Assembly (NCBI GenBank): GCA_022796795.1
Contig: JAAWJI010000003.1
Coordinates: 91,218-155,217, forward strand
DNA: 64,000 nucleotides
Source: Lachnospiraceae bacterium
Lineage (GTDB): Bacteria; Bacillota; Clostridia; Lachnospirales; Lachnospiraceae
Reading direction: 5' to 3'
This document shows, one piece after another, positions 16,905-24,402 of this stretch (positions are counted from its first letter, which is position 1; each line of letters starts with the position of its first letter). The position numbers were made by a program, and so were the translations under genes. The notes below the pieces were generated by a model, which saw nothing but the letters and a program-made list of their open reading frames with translations, was not told where the DNA came from and searched no databases.

Positions 16905-18410
16905 CTATCTCTCTACAAGAAGTCCCGGCTTCCCCGGATCCACGCAGATGCTGTCTATCACTGCTTTCTCCGCCGGATCATAGACTAACAGATGGATTCC
17001 TGCTCCCGCTGCAGCATATTCCCCATGATTTATTTTCATGGAGTAGGCATAGGGCTCCTCCTCCGACTGGGGCCTGGAAAGGGACAGCTCATAGGCTGAT
17101 CCGTCCGGCAGCGACCCGTAAAGATCCGTAATGCCGATTCCTGCCTGCCAGGCCAGGATCTGGGAATTTCCCTCCCCCTCTGACCCGGAGGCGCCTGCCC
17201 AGGGGTTCAGGACCGCGGCATATTCAATGCCTGCGGTGCAAATAGTAAGGTCCAGACCCAGCCAGCCTAACTGTTCCTGCACAGGCTTTGGCAGCCTGGA
17301 AAAGGCCACGGAGCTGTCGGTGGCGAAAACCAGGACGCAGTTCTTGGGTAAAAGCTCCAGCCAGGAGGTAAATTCTGTACAGGTGGCCAGCTTAGCGTTT
17401 GCTGCCTTCCGCTCATAGACGGGCAGAAGCTGTTCCAGGTGGGCGTAGAGGGGATCTCCTCTTCTGTCTGGAATCTCGTATTGTGTGAAAAGATACCGCC
17501 CCAGGTAGGCCCCCAGCTTTTCCGCCCCATAGATATTCAGGTGGCTTGCGTCCCGGGCGTCGTTGGCATACGAAAAATCCATTTCCTCCAACAGCTTGGG
17601 ATCATTAAAATCCAGGAAGGGAATGTGATAATCCTGGGCCGTCTGGGAAGCCAGGTTGTGCTTTCCCGAGTTCCAGCCTGCGCGAGGAGTTTTTACAAGG
17701 ATCAGAGAGATTCCCTGATCCTGACACAGCCTAATGATTTTTTCCAGGTAGAGCGCGGCCTCCGGGGCTGGCGTCTCCGGCTCCATTTCCGGCTCTGGCT
17801 CTGTTCCCTCGTATGGAATTTCACAGGTGCCGGAAGACGCCACAAAGCCCAGACAGGGATCTGTTTTATCCCTGGTGAGATAGGTAAAATCCTGGCTTTC
17901 CAGTTCCTCCCAGCGGGAATGATAGTTTCCCAGAGGCAGGACATAATTCAGGAGAGACAGGGTGGGGTCTCCCTCACAATGATTTTTTACAGCCTCCCAT
18001 TTTACCCCGGACCAGTGCATATAGTCGAAAGCTTTCCGGTAGGAGGCCTCGCTGTTCTCATGGAGAAGCTCATTGATATCCAGAACCGCGGCCATAGGCT
18101 TCTGGGTGCGCAGAATTTCCCGCAGCCAGTAATAGGTGGCATAGAGGGGCTGCTCCTCCGTGCCAAAGGCATAGGCGGAAATGCCGTACTGGGCATACAG
18201 TTCCATGGGGGACAGGCCCATAATGGTCTGGCTGCTGCCCAGGAACACCACGTCCACGCTGTTATCCGGCAATTCGTAAAAACCATCCACGATCCGGGTA
18301 CTCTGCCAGGTTCCGTACCACTTAGGAATGCAAATGACGGTTAAAAGCTGAAAAAGCAATGCGGCCAGCACCAGGAAGGAGGCGCTCCGCATGAGTTCTC
18401 TCTTGCTCAT
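16905..18410 (-). CDS. SGNH/DltD-like membrane-anchored protein of the acylation cassette
   Basis: This 501-aa protein has an N-terminal membrane anchor (residues 10-28) and an extracellular SGNH-type domain. The block I nucleophile region is DVVFLGSSQTIMGLSP and the C-terminal DASHLNIYGAEKLG carries the Asp and His of the family. This is the architecture of DltD/AlgJ-like partners that work with MBOAT transferases to place acyl groups on surface polymers. An acidic Pro/Glu-rich insert near residue 200 (EPEPEMEPETPAPEA) separates two parts. It is the last gene of the five-gene cassette, 50 bases after the MBOAT gene. The start follows GAAGGAA. The acceptor polymer is unknown. Confidence 0.85.
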   Translation of the reverse strand: MSKRELMRSASFLVLAALLFQLLTVICIPKWYGTWQSTRIVDGFYELPDNSVDVVFLGSSQTIMGLSPMELYAQYGISAYAFGTEEQPLYATYYWLREILRTQKPMAAVLDINELLHENSEASYRKAFDYMHWSGVKWEAVKNHCEGDPTLSLLNYVLPLGNYHSRWEELESQDFTYLTRDKTDPCLGFVASSGTCEIPYEGTEPEPEMEPETPAPEAALYLEKIIRLCQDQGISLILVKTPRAGWNSGKHNLASQTAQDYHIPFLDFNDPKLLEEMDFSYANDARDASHLNIYGAEKLGAYLGRYLFTQYEIPDRRGDPLYAHLEQLLPVYERKAANAKLATCTEFTSWLELLPKNCVLVFATDSSVAFSRLPKPVQEQLGWLGLDLTICTAGIEYAAVLNPWAGASGSEGEGNSQILAWQAGIGITDLYGSLPDGSAYELSLSRPQSEEEPYAYSMKINHGEYAAAGAGIHLLVYDPAEKAVIDSICVDPGKPGLLVER

Positions 18411-18460
18411 GTTCTGATTCCTTCTCTTCTATTACATAAGGGTGACACATATCCTTGCCT

Positions 18461-19945
18461 CTAAAATTTCTGGTAAATAAAGGATGCCGCGTCATAGTCG
18501 CCGCCGTAGCACCCAAAAAGGAGAACCGCCGCAAACAACAACAGATAGATCCCCCAGCGACAGACCAGGTTTTGGGCTGCAATGGCCGGACGAATCTTTA
18601 TTTTCTGCTTGCATACGGAAATCAAAAGCACAAGCAGCAAGGACAACAGGGACAGTACCCAATCCTGTGCGGGCATCAAAAGGAACAGGGAATGATCAAA
18701 GAGTATCTGGGGATTCCAGACTGTTCCCATGGATTCCAACAGGGACAGGGCTCTTTTCAGGCTGGGAGCCCGGAAGAATACAAAACCCAGGTTTACCAGG
18801 AAAAAAGTGCGCAGCATCTGAAACAGCCGCCATCCGGCTGTTTTTGTGGGGATATGAAAAGCGGTGACGAGCCGTTTCCCTAGGGGAGCGAGGAGCTCTC
18901 CTGACACAATGTAAAACCAGTGGAGAAGACCGGAGCCTACAATGAAATTCCAGCTTCCTCCATGCCACATTCCCACAGAAAACCATAAGACCAGCATGCC
19001 CGTATAAAGAGGCAGCTTTTTCCCGCGCTTCTTTCCGAAACGCCCTTTGCTCCAGTCCAGAAACCGGATCCACAGGGAGGATTTCTGCAAGGGATAAAAG
19101 AGATAATCCTTAAACCAGGCTCCCAGCGTCATATGCCAGCGGCGCCAGTATTCGGAAATGCTGCGGGAAAAATAGGGGCAGTCAAAGTTTTCCGGCAAGG
19201 TGATTCCCAGGATCTGGGAGGCCCCCAGCACAATATCCATGCAGCCGGAAAAATCCATATACAGCTGGAAGGCAAAACAGACCGTGGCAATTCCCACATA
19301 CCAGCCGGGATATAGGGGAAATCTGTTATAAACCAGGTTTACTGCCCCGGCCAGCCGCTCTGCAATCACAAGCTTTTTGAAAAAGCCCCAGAGCACACGC
19401 TGAGCCCCATAAGTCAGATTTTCGTAGGAAAAGGAATGAGGAGTAAACAGCTGCTCCTTCATGGCCGGATAGCGGGTGATGGGCCCTGATATCATCTGGG
19501 GAAAATACCCGGCAAACAGGGCGTGCTTTGCCAGATTTTTCTGGGCGGGGAGTACCCCCCAGGACACGTCGATCACATAGCCCAGGATGTTCATGGTATA
19601 GAAAGAAATCCCCAAGGGCGCCAGAGATCCAAAGGGGGCCGAAAATCCGAAAAAGCGGATGTATTTCAGCAAAAACAGCGGAAAAAGGGTGAGAATCACC
19701 AGCGCTGCTGTGAACATTCTCCGCTTTTTGGAGCCTTCCGGACACCGGTCCACCCAAAGAGCTCCCAGCCAGGTAACCAGGATTCCGTACAACAAAAAGG
19801 CCAGCGCGCCTGTGCCGCCGGAACAGGCGTAAAAGACCAGGCTGGCAACCAAAAGAACCGCCCACTGGAAGCGTTTGGGCAGGATATAATAGACCAGCAC
19901 AGTGGCCAGCAAAAAACATAAAAAAGAAAAGGATGTGAGTGTCAT
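18461..19945 (-). CDS. MBOAT family O-acyltransferase (AlgI/DltB-like)
   Basis: This 494-aa polytopic membrane enzyme has about eleven hydrophobic segments. The family signature is present: SISEYWRRWHMTLGAWFKDY and then GMWHGGSWNFIVGSG, with the catalytic His. MBOAT proteins of this type take an acyl group from a carrier on the cytosolic side and pass it across the membrane to a hydroxyl of a surface polymer. Here the donor is probably the ACP encoded two genes upstream, and the extracellular partner is the SGNH protein downstream. The start ATG has AAAGGGAG before it. Confidence 0.92.
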   Translation of the reverse strand: MTLTSFSFLCFLLATVLVYYILPKRFQWAVLLVASLVFYACSGGTGALAFLLYGILVTWLGALWVDRCPEGSKKRRMFTAALVILTLFPLFLLKYIRFFGFSAPFGSLAPLGISFYTMNILGYVIDVSWGVLPAQKNLAKHALFAGYFPQMISGPITRYPAMKEQLFTPHSFSYENLTYGAQRVLWGFFKKLVIAERLAGAVNLVYNRFPLYPGWYVGIATVCFAFQLYMDFSGCMDIVLGASQILGITLPENFDCPYFSRSISEYWRRWHMTLGAWFKDYLFYPLQKSSLWIRFLDWSKGRFGKKRGKKLPLYTGMLVLWFSVGMWHGGSWNFIVGSGLLHWFYIVSGELLAPLGKRLVTAFHIPTKTAGWRLFQMLRTFFLVNLGFVFFRAPSLKRALSLLESMGTVWNPQILFDHSLFLLMPAQDWVLSLLSLLLVLLISVCKQKIKIRPAIAAQNLVCRWGIYLLLFAAVLLFGCYGGDYDAASFIYQKF

Positions 19946-19985
19946 ATACCGTATGCTCCCTTTGGCAGAATTATGCCTGGATTTC

Positions 19986-20366
19986 TCATTCCTGTTCCAG
20001 CAGTTCCAAAAGGCCCAGCTCTGTCATGAGAAAGGCCACCCGCCGCATGGAAAACAGCACGGCCTCCTTGGGCTCTGAGACCACAAGGGCCCCCTGTTCT
20101 TCAAAATGCCGAATACTCTCCTCCAGATCTGCGGTTTCATAGCAAGTGTGATAGAGAAACTGCCGCTTTTTTACTCGTCCTGCCACGACCGGACCGGTAA
20201 TGAGCTCCATGCGGGAACCATCCTCCAGAGTCACCATGCAAAGGCTGGCGTCCTGTTTTTCGTCGTATACAGTTTCGCTGACCTCACGGACCGGAAACAA
20301 AGCCCGGACATAAGCCAGGGCTTCCCCCATGTCTGCGGAAGCAATTCCAATATGATGAAAAATCAT
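19986..20366 (-). CDS. VOC (glyoxalase-like) family protein
   Basis: This 126-aa cytosolic protein has the two beta-alpha-beta-beta-beta halves of the VOC fold: FHHIGIASADMGEAL at the N-terminus and FLYHTCYETADLEESIRHF in the second half. His and Glu residues at the usual strand ends (HHIG, MELI, HTCYE) could bind a metal. It lies between the ACP and MBOAT genes, so it may epimerise, isomerise or otherwise act on the ACP-bound acyl or glyceryl group. That role is inferred from position. It starts 12 bases after the ACP stop. Confidence 0.8.
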   Translation of the reverse strand: MIFHHIGIASADMGEALAYVRALFPVREVSETVYDEKQDASLCMVTLEDGSRMELITGPVVAGRVKKRQFLYHTCYETADLEESIRHFEEQGALVVSEPKEAVLFSMRRVAFLMTELGLLELLEQE

Positions 20367-20378
20367 AGAAACCTCCCG

Positions 20379-20618
20379 TTAAACCCGCTCTGCAATGAGA
20401 TCCGCCATGGCTCCCACATTTTTCATGCCGGTAACCTCTCCCATGGAAAACTTCATGCCGAAATGCCGCTCCACGGCCACAATGAGATTGATATGCTCCA
20501 GGCTGTCCCAGTCCTCAATATCTTCCGCCGTGGTGTTTTCCTCCACGACAATGGTTTCATCGTCAAATACATCCTGAAATACTTCGTTTAATCCCTCAAA
20601 AATCTCTTCTCTTGTCAT
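20379..20618 (-). CDS. Acyl carrier protein
   Basis: This 79-aa acidic protein has the phosphopantetheine attachment motif DWDSLEHINLI, with the Ser about residue 37. The start at 20618 (MTREEIFEGL) gives a normal ACP length; an in-frame codon 42 bases upstream would add an atypical basic tail. It lies two bases after the FkbH-like gene, so the two are translationally coupled. The pairing with FkbH points to a dedicated carrier for a glyceryl or similar unit rather than the fatty acid ACP. Confidence 0.92.
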   Translation of the reverse strand: MTREEIFEGLNEVFQDVFDDETIVVEENTTAEDIEDWDSLEHINLIVAVERHFGMKFSMGEVTGMKNVGAMADLIAERV

Positions 20619-22402
20619 GTGCCTTCTACCACCTTTATCACTTGATTTTTCTTTTCCCAAAAATCTGTCAGGGAAAGTTCCCAGACCGTATCCCCCTGTT
20701 CATTTTCTGCAATTTTCCCAAAGCCCTGCAGGCTGTAAAAGTCTTTCACCATGGCGTTTTTTGCCGTGGGATAATAGTAGCCGCGAAGCTTCCGGATTCC
20801 CAAAGCCCGGCTTCGTTCCACCAGGGTATCCAGCATGGCATCCTCCATCTGGCGTTTCAGGACCCGGCAGCTCATGATCCAAAGCTCCAGGTGCAGGATC
20901 TCCTCCTCCTTGCGGCCGATAACCACAGACACAACCCCGTTGTCCCCGAAGCGGTCGGTAAGCTTTCCGTAAAGGGTCAGATACCGGGAATCCCTGGCAA
21001 TCCGGGTGATCTCATCCTGGGTATAGCGCCGGGTGGTTAGATTGAACTGGTTGCTCTTATTGGTCAGCTGGGCAATGCGGGCCAGGTAGATGGGAATAAA
21101 GCTTTGGATTTCCGCCTCCATGTTCAGGGAACGCAGAAAATCCTCGTAGTTAGAAAAGGCAGCCTGCTGCCGGGAGCGCTGCATATTTTCCCGGTACATT
21201 TCATGGCGTTTCAGATCATCCTGGGAAAGCCCGGTAGTCTCGAAAAATCCGGACCGGTCCAGAAGCTGAATGGCCTCCTCCGGTTTTTGAAGCTTGGGGA
21301 CAGAAACCTCCGGAAGCTGCTCCTTTACCAGGGCCTGCTCTGCCGGATTGTCGTCCAGAAAAACCAGGCTTTCCGGAAGCAGGTTCAACTCCTGAGCGAT
21401 TTCCCGGAAATTCTCATCCTTGGGGGACCAGTTGGCCTTGATAAGGATAAAATCCTCCGGCTTTAGGGGGGCGTCGGGATGCTTCAGGCCTGCCAATGCA
21501 TTTTCCATATCGTTTTTGGAATTTACATTCAGCAGGATACCAGAATTTTTCAGCTCCTTCAAATATTGCTGAAATTCCGTGTAAGCCTGTCCGGCGGGAG
21601 TTTCCTGTCCAATAGCCAGATTTTCCGGCCCTTCATCTCCCACCACCCCGCCCCACAGGGTATTGTCCAGATCCAGCACCAGTCCCTTTTTGTTCCGGCC
21701 CAGAGCAGATTTTATGATTTTGCTTATCTCAAAGGACAGCTCCGGGATAAAGGGCACGGCCAGAGCGTATTTGTACATATACCAGTAAAAGGGATCCTGC
21801 CAGGCATCCAGACCGCATCGGGCGCTTATATACTGCAGATCCAGGAGATAAAAGCCCTCATGGGAACGGGCGTAGGCGGCAAACCGCTCATTCAGACGGT
21901 TCAGGAAGGATACCCGTCCCTGCCTGTACACAGCATCCTGATTTCCCAGCAGGCGATAGGAGGGAAATTCGAAATTATTCTGAATCATGGGACAGTGATA
22001 CTGGTCCTTCAGCCGTTCCCACATGGCTTCAAACCGCTGGTATTCCCCGTCCAGTAGGTCTTCTGTCTCCTGCTGCGAGGCGTTGGCCGCCGGATAGGCA
22101 GTTATATTGCGGTTTGTGGTATACAGATAGATAAAATCCGGGGCAAAGGCCTCCAGTTTGGGGTTGGGAAACATAGCATCCTGATAATACTGATTGTATT
22201 CGGACTCATAAAATTCTGCCTGAATTCCCTGATTCAGCAAAAAGAGATCCAGGATCAACAGAATGTCATGGGTGGTAGAACCACCCAGAACAGCAATTTT
22301 CTTTTTCAGAAAATCGGATCGTCCGGCAATGAGCTCCCGCCGGATACTTTTTTTCTTTTTTAGAATCCACTGACTGTCAAAGGGATATTCCAGCTCCTTC
22401 AT
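20615..22402 (-). CDS. FkbH-like HAD-IIIC family protein
   Basis: This 595-aa enzyme has an N-terminal SGNH-like domain (KIAVLGGSTTHDILLIL near residue 35). A HAD-IIIC domain follows with GLVLDLDNTLWGGVVGDEG (Asp nucleophile pair) and FLDDNPAEQALV. A GNAT-like C-terminal region (RYLTLYGKLTDRFGDNGVV) completes it. Characterised FkbH-type enzymes load a glyceryl unit from 1,3-bisphosphoglycerate onto an ACP, and the next gene here encodes an ACP. Some HAD-IIIC proteins instead act in other acyl-ACP pathways, so the exact unit is uncertain. The gene begins 16 bases after rng. A GGCGGAG lies upstream of the ATG. Confidence 0.88.
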   Translation of the reverse strand: MKELEYPFDSQWILKKKKSIRRELIAGRSDFLKKKIAVLGGSTTHDILLILDLFLLNQGIQAEFYESEYNQYYQDAMFPNPKLEAFAPDFIYLYTTNRNITAYPAANASQQETEDLLDGEYQRFEAMWERLKDQYHCPMIQNNFEFPSYRLLGNQDAVYRQGRVSFLNRLNERFAAYARSHEGFYLLDLQYISARCGLDAWQDPFYWYMYKYALAVPFIPELSFEISKIIKSALGRNKKGLVLDLDNTLWGGVVGDEGPENLAIGQETPAGQAYTEFQQYLKELKNSGILLNVNSKNDMENALAGLKHPDAPLKPEDFILIKANWSPKDENFREIAQELNLLPESLVFLDDNPAEQALVKEQLPEVSVPKLQKPEEAIQLLDRSGFFETTGLSQDDLKRHEMYRENMQRSRQQAAFSNYEDFLRSLNMEAEIQSFIPIYLARIAQLTNKSNQFNLTTRRYTQDEITRIARDSRYLTLYGKLTDRFGDNGVVSVVIGRKEEEILHLELWIMSCRVLKRQMEDAMLDTLVERSRALGIRKLRGYYYPTAKNAMVKDFYSLQGFGKIAENEQGDTVWELSLTDFWEKKNQVIKVVEGT

Positions 22403-22418
22403 CTTCTGTATACTCCGC

Positions 22419-23675
22419 CTATTCGTTTTCTCTGGAATTTATTTTAGCAGACTCCGGGCTGTTTTGCAACTCTTGCCACTGCTCTGCCAGACTTTTCCGC
22501 AGCTTTTTCCGAGTCAGCTCCACCAAATGAAGCCTGGTCATATCCATGACAAGAGCCTTGACCGGATCCTTTTTCAGCTCTTCTGCCAGAAGAGTCAACA
22601 GATCCTCCTGATCTTCTTCGCTCTCCATATCAATAAAGTCAATGATAATAATGCCGGAGAGATTGCGGAGACGCAGCTGCCGGGCCGTCTCCAGGGCAGC
22701 CTCCCGGTTGATTTTCCGGTATGTCTGCTGCTTTTTCTTTCCGCCCTCGTATTTTCCCGTGTTTACATCCACCACGGTCAGGGCCTCTGTGGGCTGGATC
22801 ACCAGGTACCCTCCGGATTTCAGCCACACACGTTCCCGCAGCGCCTCCTCCAAAGCTTTTTCCAGGCTGTAAAGCTTATGGAGGGGAAGCTGCCGGTCCT
22901 CATAGAGGCCTAGCTTATTCAGATCCTCTGGTTGAAAGGCCAGAAGATATTCCCGAATCTGCTCCCAGAGCTTGGGATCATCGGTGAGGATCCGGGACAG
23001 GGTTCCTTCCCGCGCAGAACGTAAGGCGGACAAGAAGGGAGGCTCCTCCTGGTAGAGAAGGCTGAAACAGGTGCGGCTCTTTCCCTTTTCCAACACAGAT
23101 TTCCAGGTCTTTTCAAGGCGGTCCAATTCCTTTTTAAGAACCTCCTCTCCGGCGTCCCTGGCGTTGGTCCGGGCAATGAGACCATAGGTGCCATCCCAGA
23201 GAGGGGTAAGAAGACGCAGAAGCCGCTCCCTGGAATCACTATCCAGCTTTCCGGATATGCCGATTTTTCTATTCTGACTGGTGAGTACCAGATATTTTCC
23301 GGGAAAATTCAGGTTACAGGTTACGGCAGGAGCCTTGGTTTTTAAGGCCTCCCGACATACCTGAACAATCAGCTCATCCCCGGGAACCAGAGGTTTTTTC
23401 GTGTTGGGATTAAGCCGATTCACAAGCAGGGGGGAAGGATTTTCCTGGAGGGAGAAATAGCAGATCTGCCCTTCCCCGATCTCCACAAAGGCGGCTCCAA
23501 TCTGGGGAGCCAGATTTTTTACCTTTCCGATATAGATATTGCCCAGCAAAGAAGGATTCTTTGCCGGTTCCAGGGAAAGCTCCACAGCCCTTCCCTCCTC
23601 TGTGAGAGCTGTTAAAATCCCTTTTTGGGTTTCTTTAGGCCAGCGGGTAATGATTACTTGTCGGTTTTGTTCCAT
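22419..23675 (-). CDS. rng: Ribonuclease G/E family endoribonuclease, short form
   Basis: This 418-aa enzyme processes RNA. An S1-like domain sits at about residues 35-120 (GNIYIGKVKNLAPQIGAAFVEI). The Mg-binding acidic residues are in LTVVDVNTGKYEGG and IIIIDFIDMESEEDQ. The protein ends soon after VELTRKKLRKSLAEQW and has no CPxCxG zinc-link motif or later domain, unlike E. coli RNase G/E, so tetramer formation may differ. The start at 23675 (MEQNRQVI) lies one base from the stop of the preceding gene; a longer in-frame extension overlaps that gene and is rejected. It sits in the conserved order TIGR03960 - TIGR03936 - rng. Confidence 0.92.
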   Translation of the reverse strand: MEQNRQVIITRWPKETQKGILTALTEEGRAVELSLEPAKNPSLLGNIYIGKVKNLAPQIGAAFVEIGEGQICYFSLQENPSPLLVNRLNPNTKKPLVPGDELIVQVCREALKTKAPAVTCNLNFPGKYLVLTSQNRKIGISGKLDSDSRERLLRLLTPLWDGTYGLIARTNARDAGEEVLKKELDRLEKTWKSVLEKGKSRTCFSLLYQEEPPFLSALRSAREGTLSRILTDDPKLWEQIREYLLAFQPEDLNKLGLYEDRQLPLHKLYSLEKALEEALRERVWLKSGGYLVIQPTEALTVVDVNTGKYEGGKKKQQTYRKINREAALETARQLRLRNLSGIIIIDFIDMESEEDQEDLLTLLAEELKKDPVKALVMDMTRLHLVELTRKKLRKSLAEQWQELQNSPESAKINSRENE

Positions 23676-23676
23676 T

Positions 23677-24402
23677 CTACTCGATCTCCTGTCCCAGCTC
23701 TTCCAGGGAGACCAGCGCCGGTTCTCCCTGGCAGGCTCCCTTTGCAGCATTGGTTTGCAGGGCGTAAAGCTCCATTCGGTGCAAGAGCAGGATAAGGGGA
23801 TCAAAAGGCTGGGAGAGAAAGGCAAAAAAGGCTTCCATCACAAGCTCCGGCTTAATGTTAGCCACGCTTCCCGCGGACAGACAGAGAAAAATACCGTCCT
23901 CCTGAATAAAAGCTTTATAGATGAGAGGTCGGATATCCAGCTCCCGTTCTGATTTCTTTCCCTTTTTTAGCACCAGGATCTCCGGCTGGGCCAGAAAATC
24001 GGCAAATGCCTGCTGCCAGCCCTCTTCCGGTTCGCTTCCGGGCCGGAACCCCACCTTATAATCGGCTGCTGCCACCAAAGACATGGCATTCTGGGATTTC
24101 TCCTCCGAAATCTGCCGGAAGGACCGGACCTCCACGCCATCAGCCATGACCTCATTGAGACGGCGCACGCAGTCTGCAGAGGAGAGAACCGATTCTACCT
24201 CAAGATCCAGATATTCTCCGTCGCTGGTAATGCCTACGCCCAGAGGCTGGGCAAAGGACATGATCATGTGGGGGCTGAAACCGCCGGAATAGCATACTGG
24301 AATGCCTGCCCTTCGCAAAGCTTTCTGAAAATAGCGCATCATATCCAGATGGCCGATGAACTTCATCTCCCCATACTTGCAGAATTTAATTCGGATTTTC
24401 AT
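23677..24402 (-). CDS. TIGR03936 (DUF2344) radical SAM-associated protein
   Basis: This 241-aa protein has the DUF2344 start MKIRIKFCKYGEMKFIGHLD and GIPVCYSGGFSPHMIMSFAQ. In Clostridia this protein is encoded next to, or fused with, the TIGR03960 radical SAM protein and is thought to take part in RNA or ribosome modification. The exact reaction is not known to me. Its start overlaps the stop of the radical SAM gene by four bases, so the two are coupled, and rng follows by one base. Confidence 0.9.
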   Translation of the reverse strand: MKIRIKFCKYGEMKFIGHLDMMRYFQKALRRAGIPVCYSGGFSPHMIMSFAQPLGVGITSDGEYLDLEVESVLSSADCVRRLNEVMADGVEVRSFRQISEEKSQNAMSLVAAADYKVGFRPGSEPEEGWQQAFADFLAQPEILVLKKGKKSERELDIRPLIYKAFIQEDGIFLCLSAGSVANIKPELVMEAFFAFLSQPFDPLILLLHRMELYALQTNAAKGACQGEPALVSLEELGQEIE

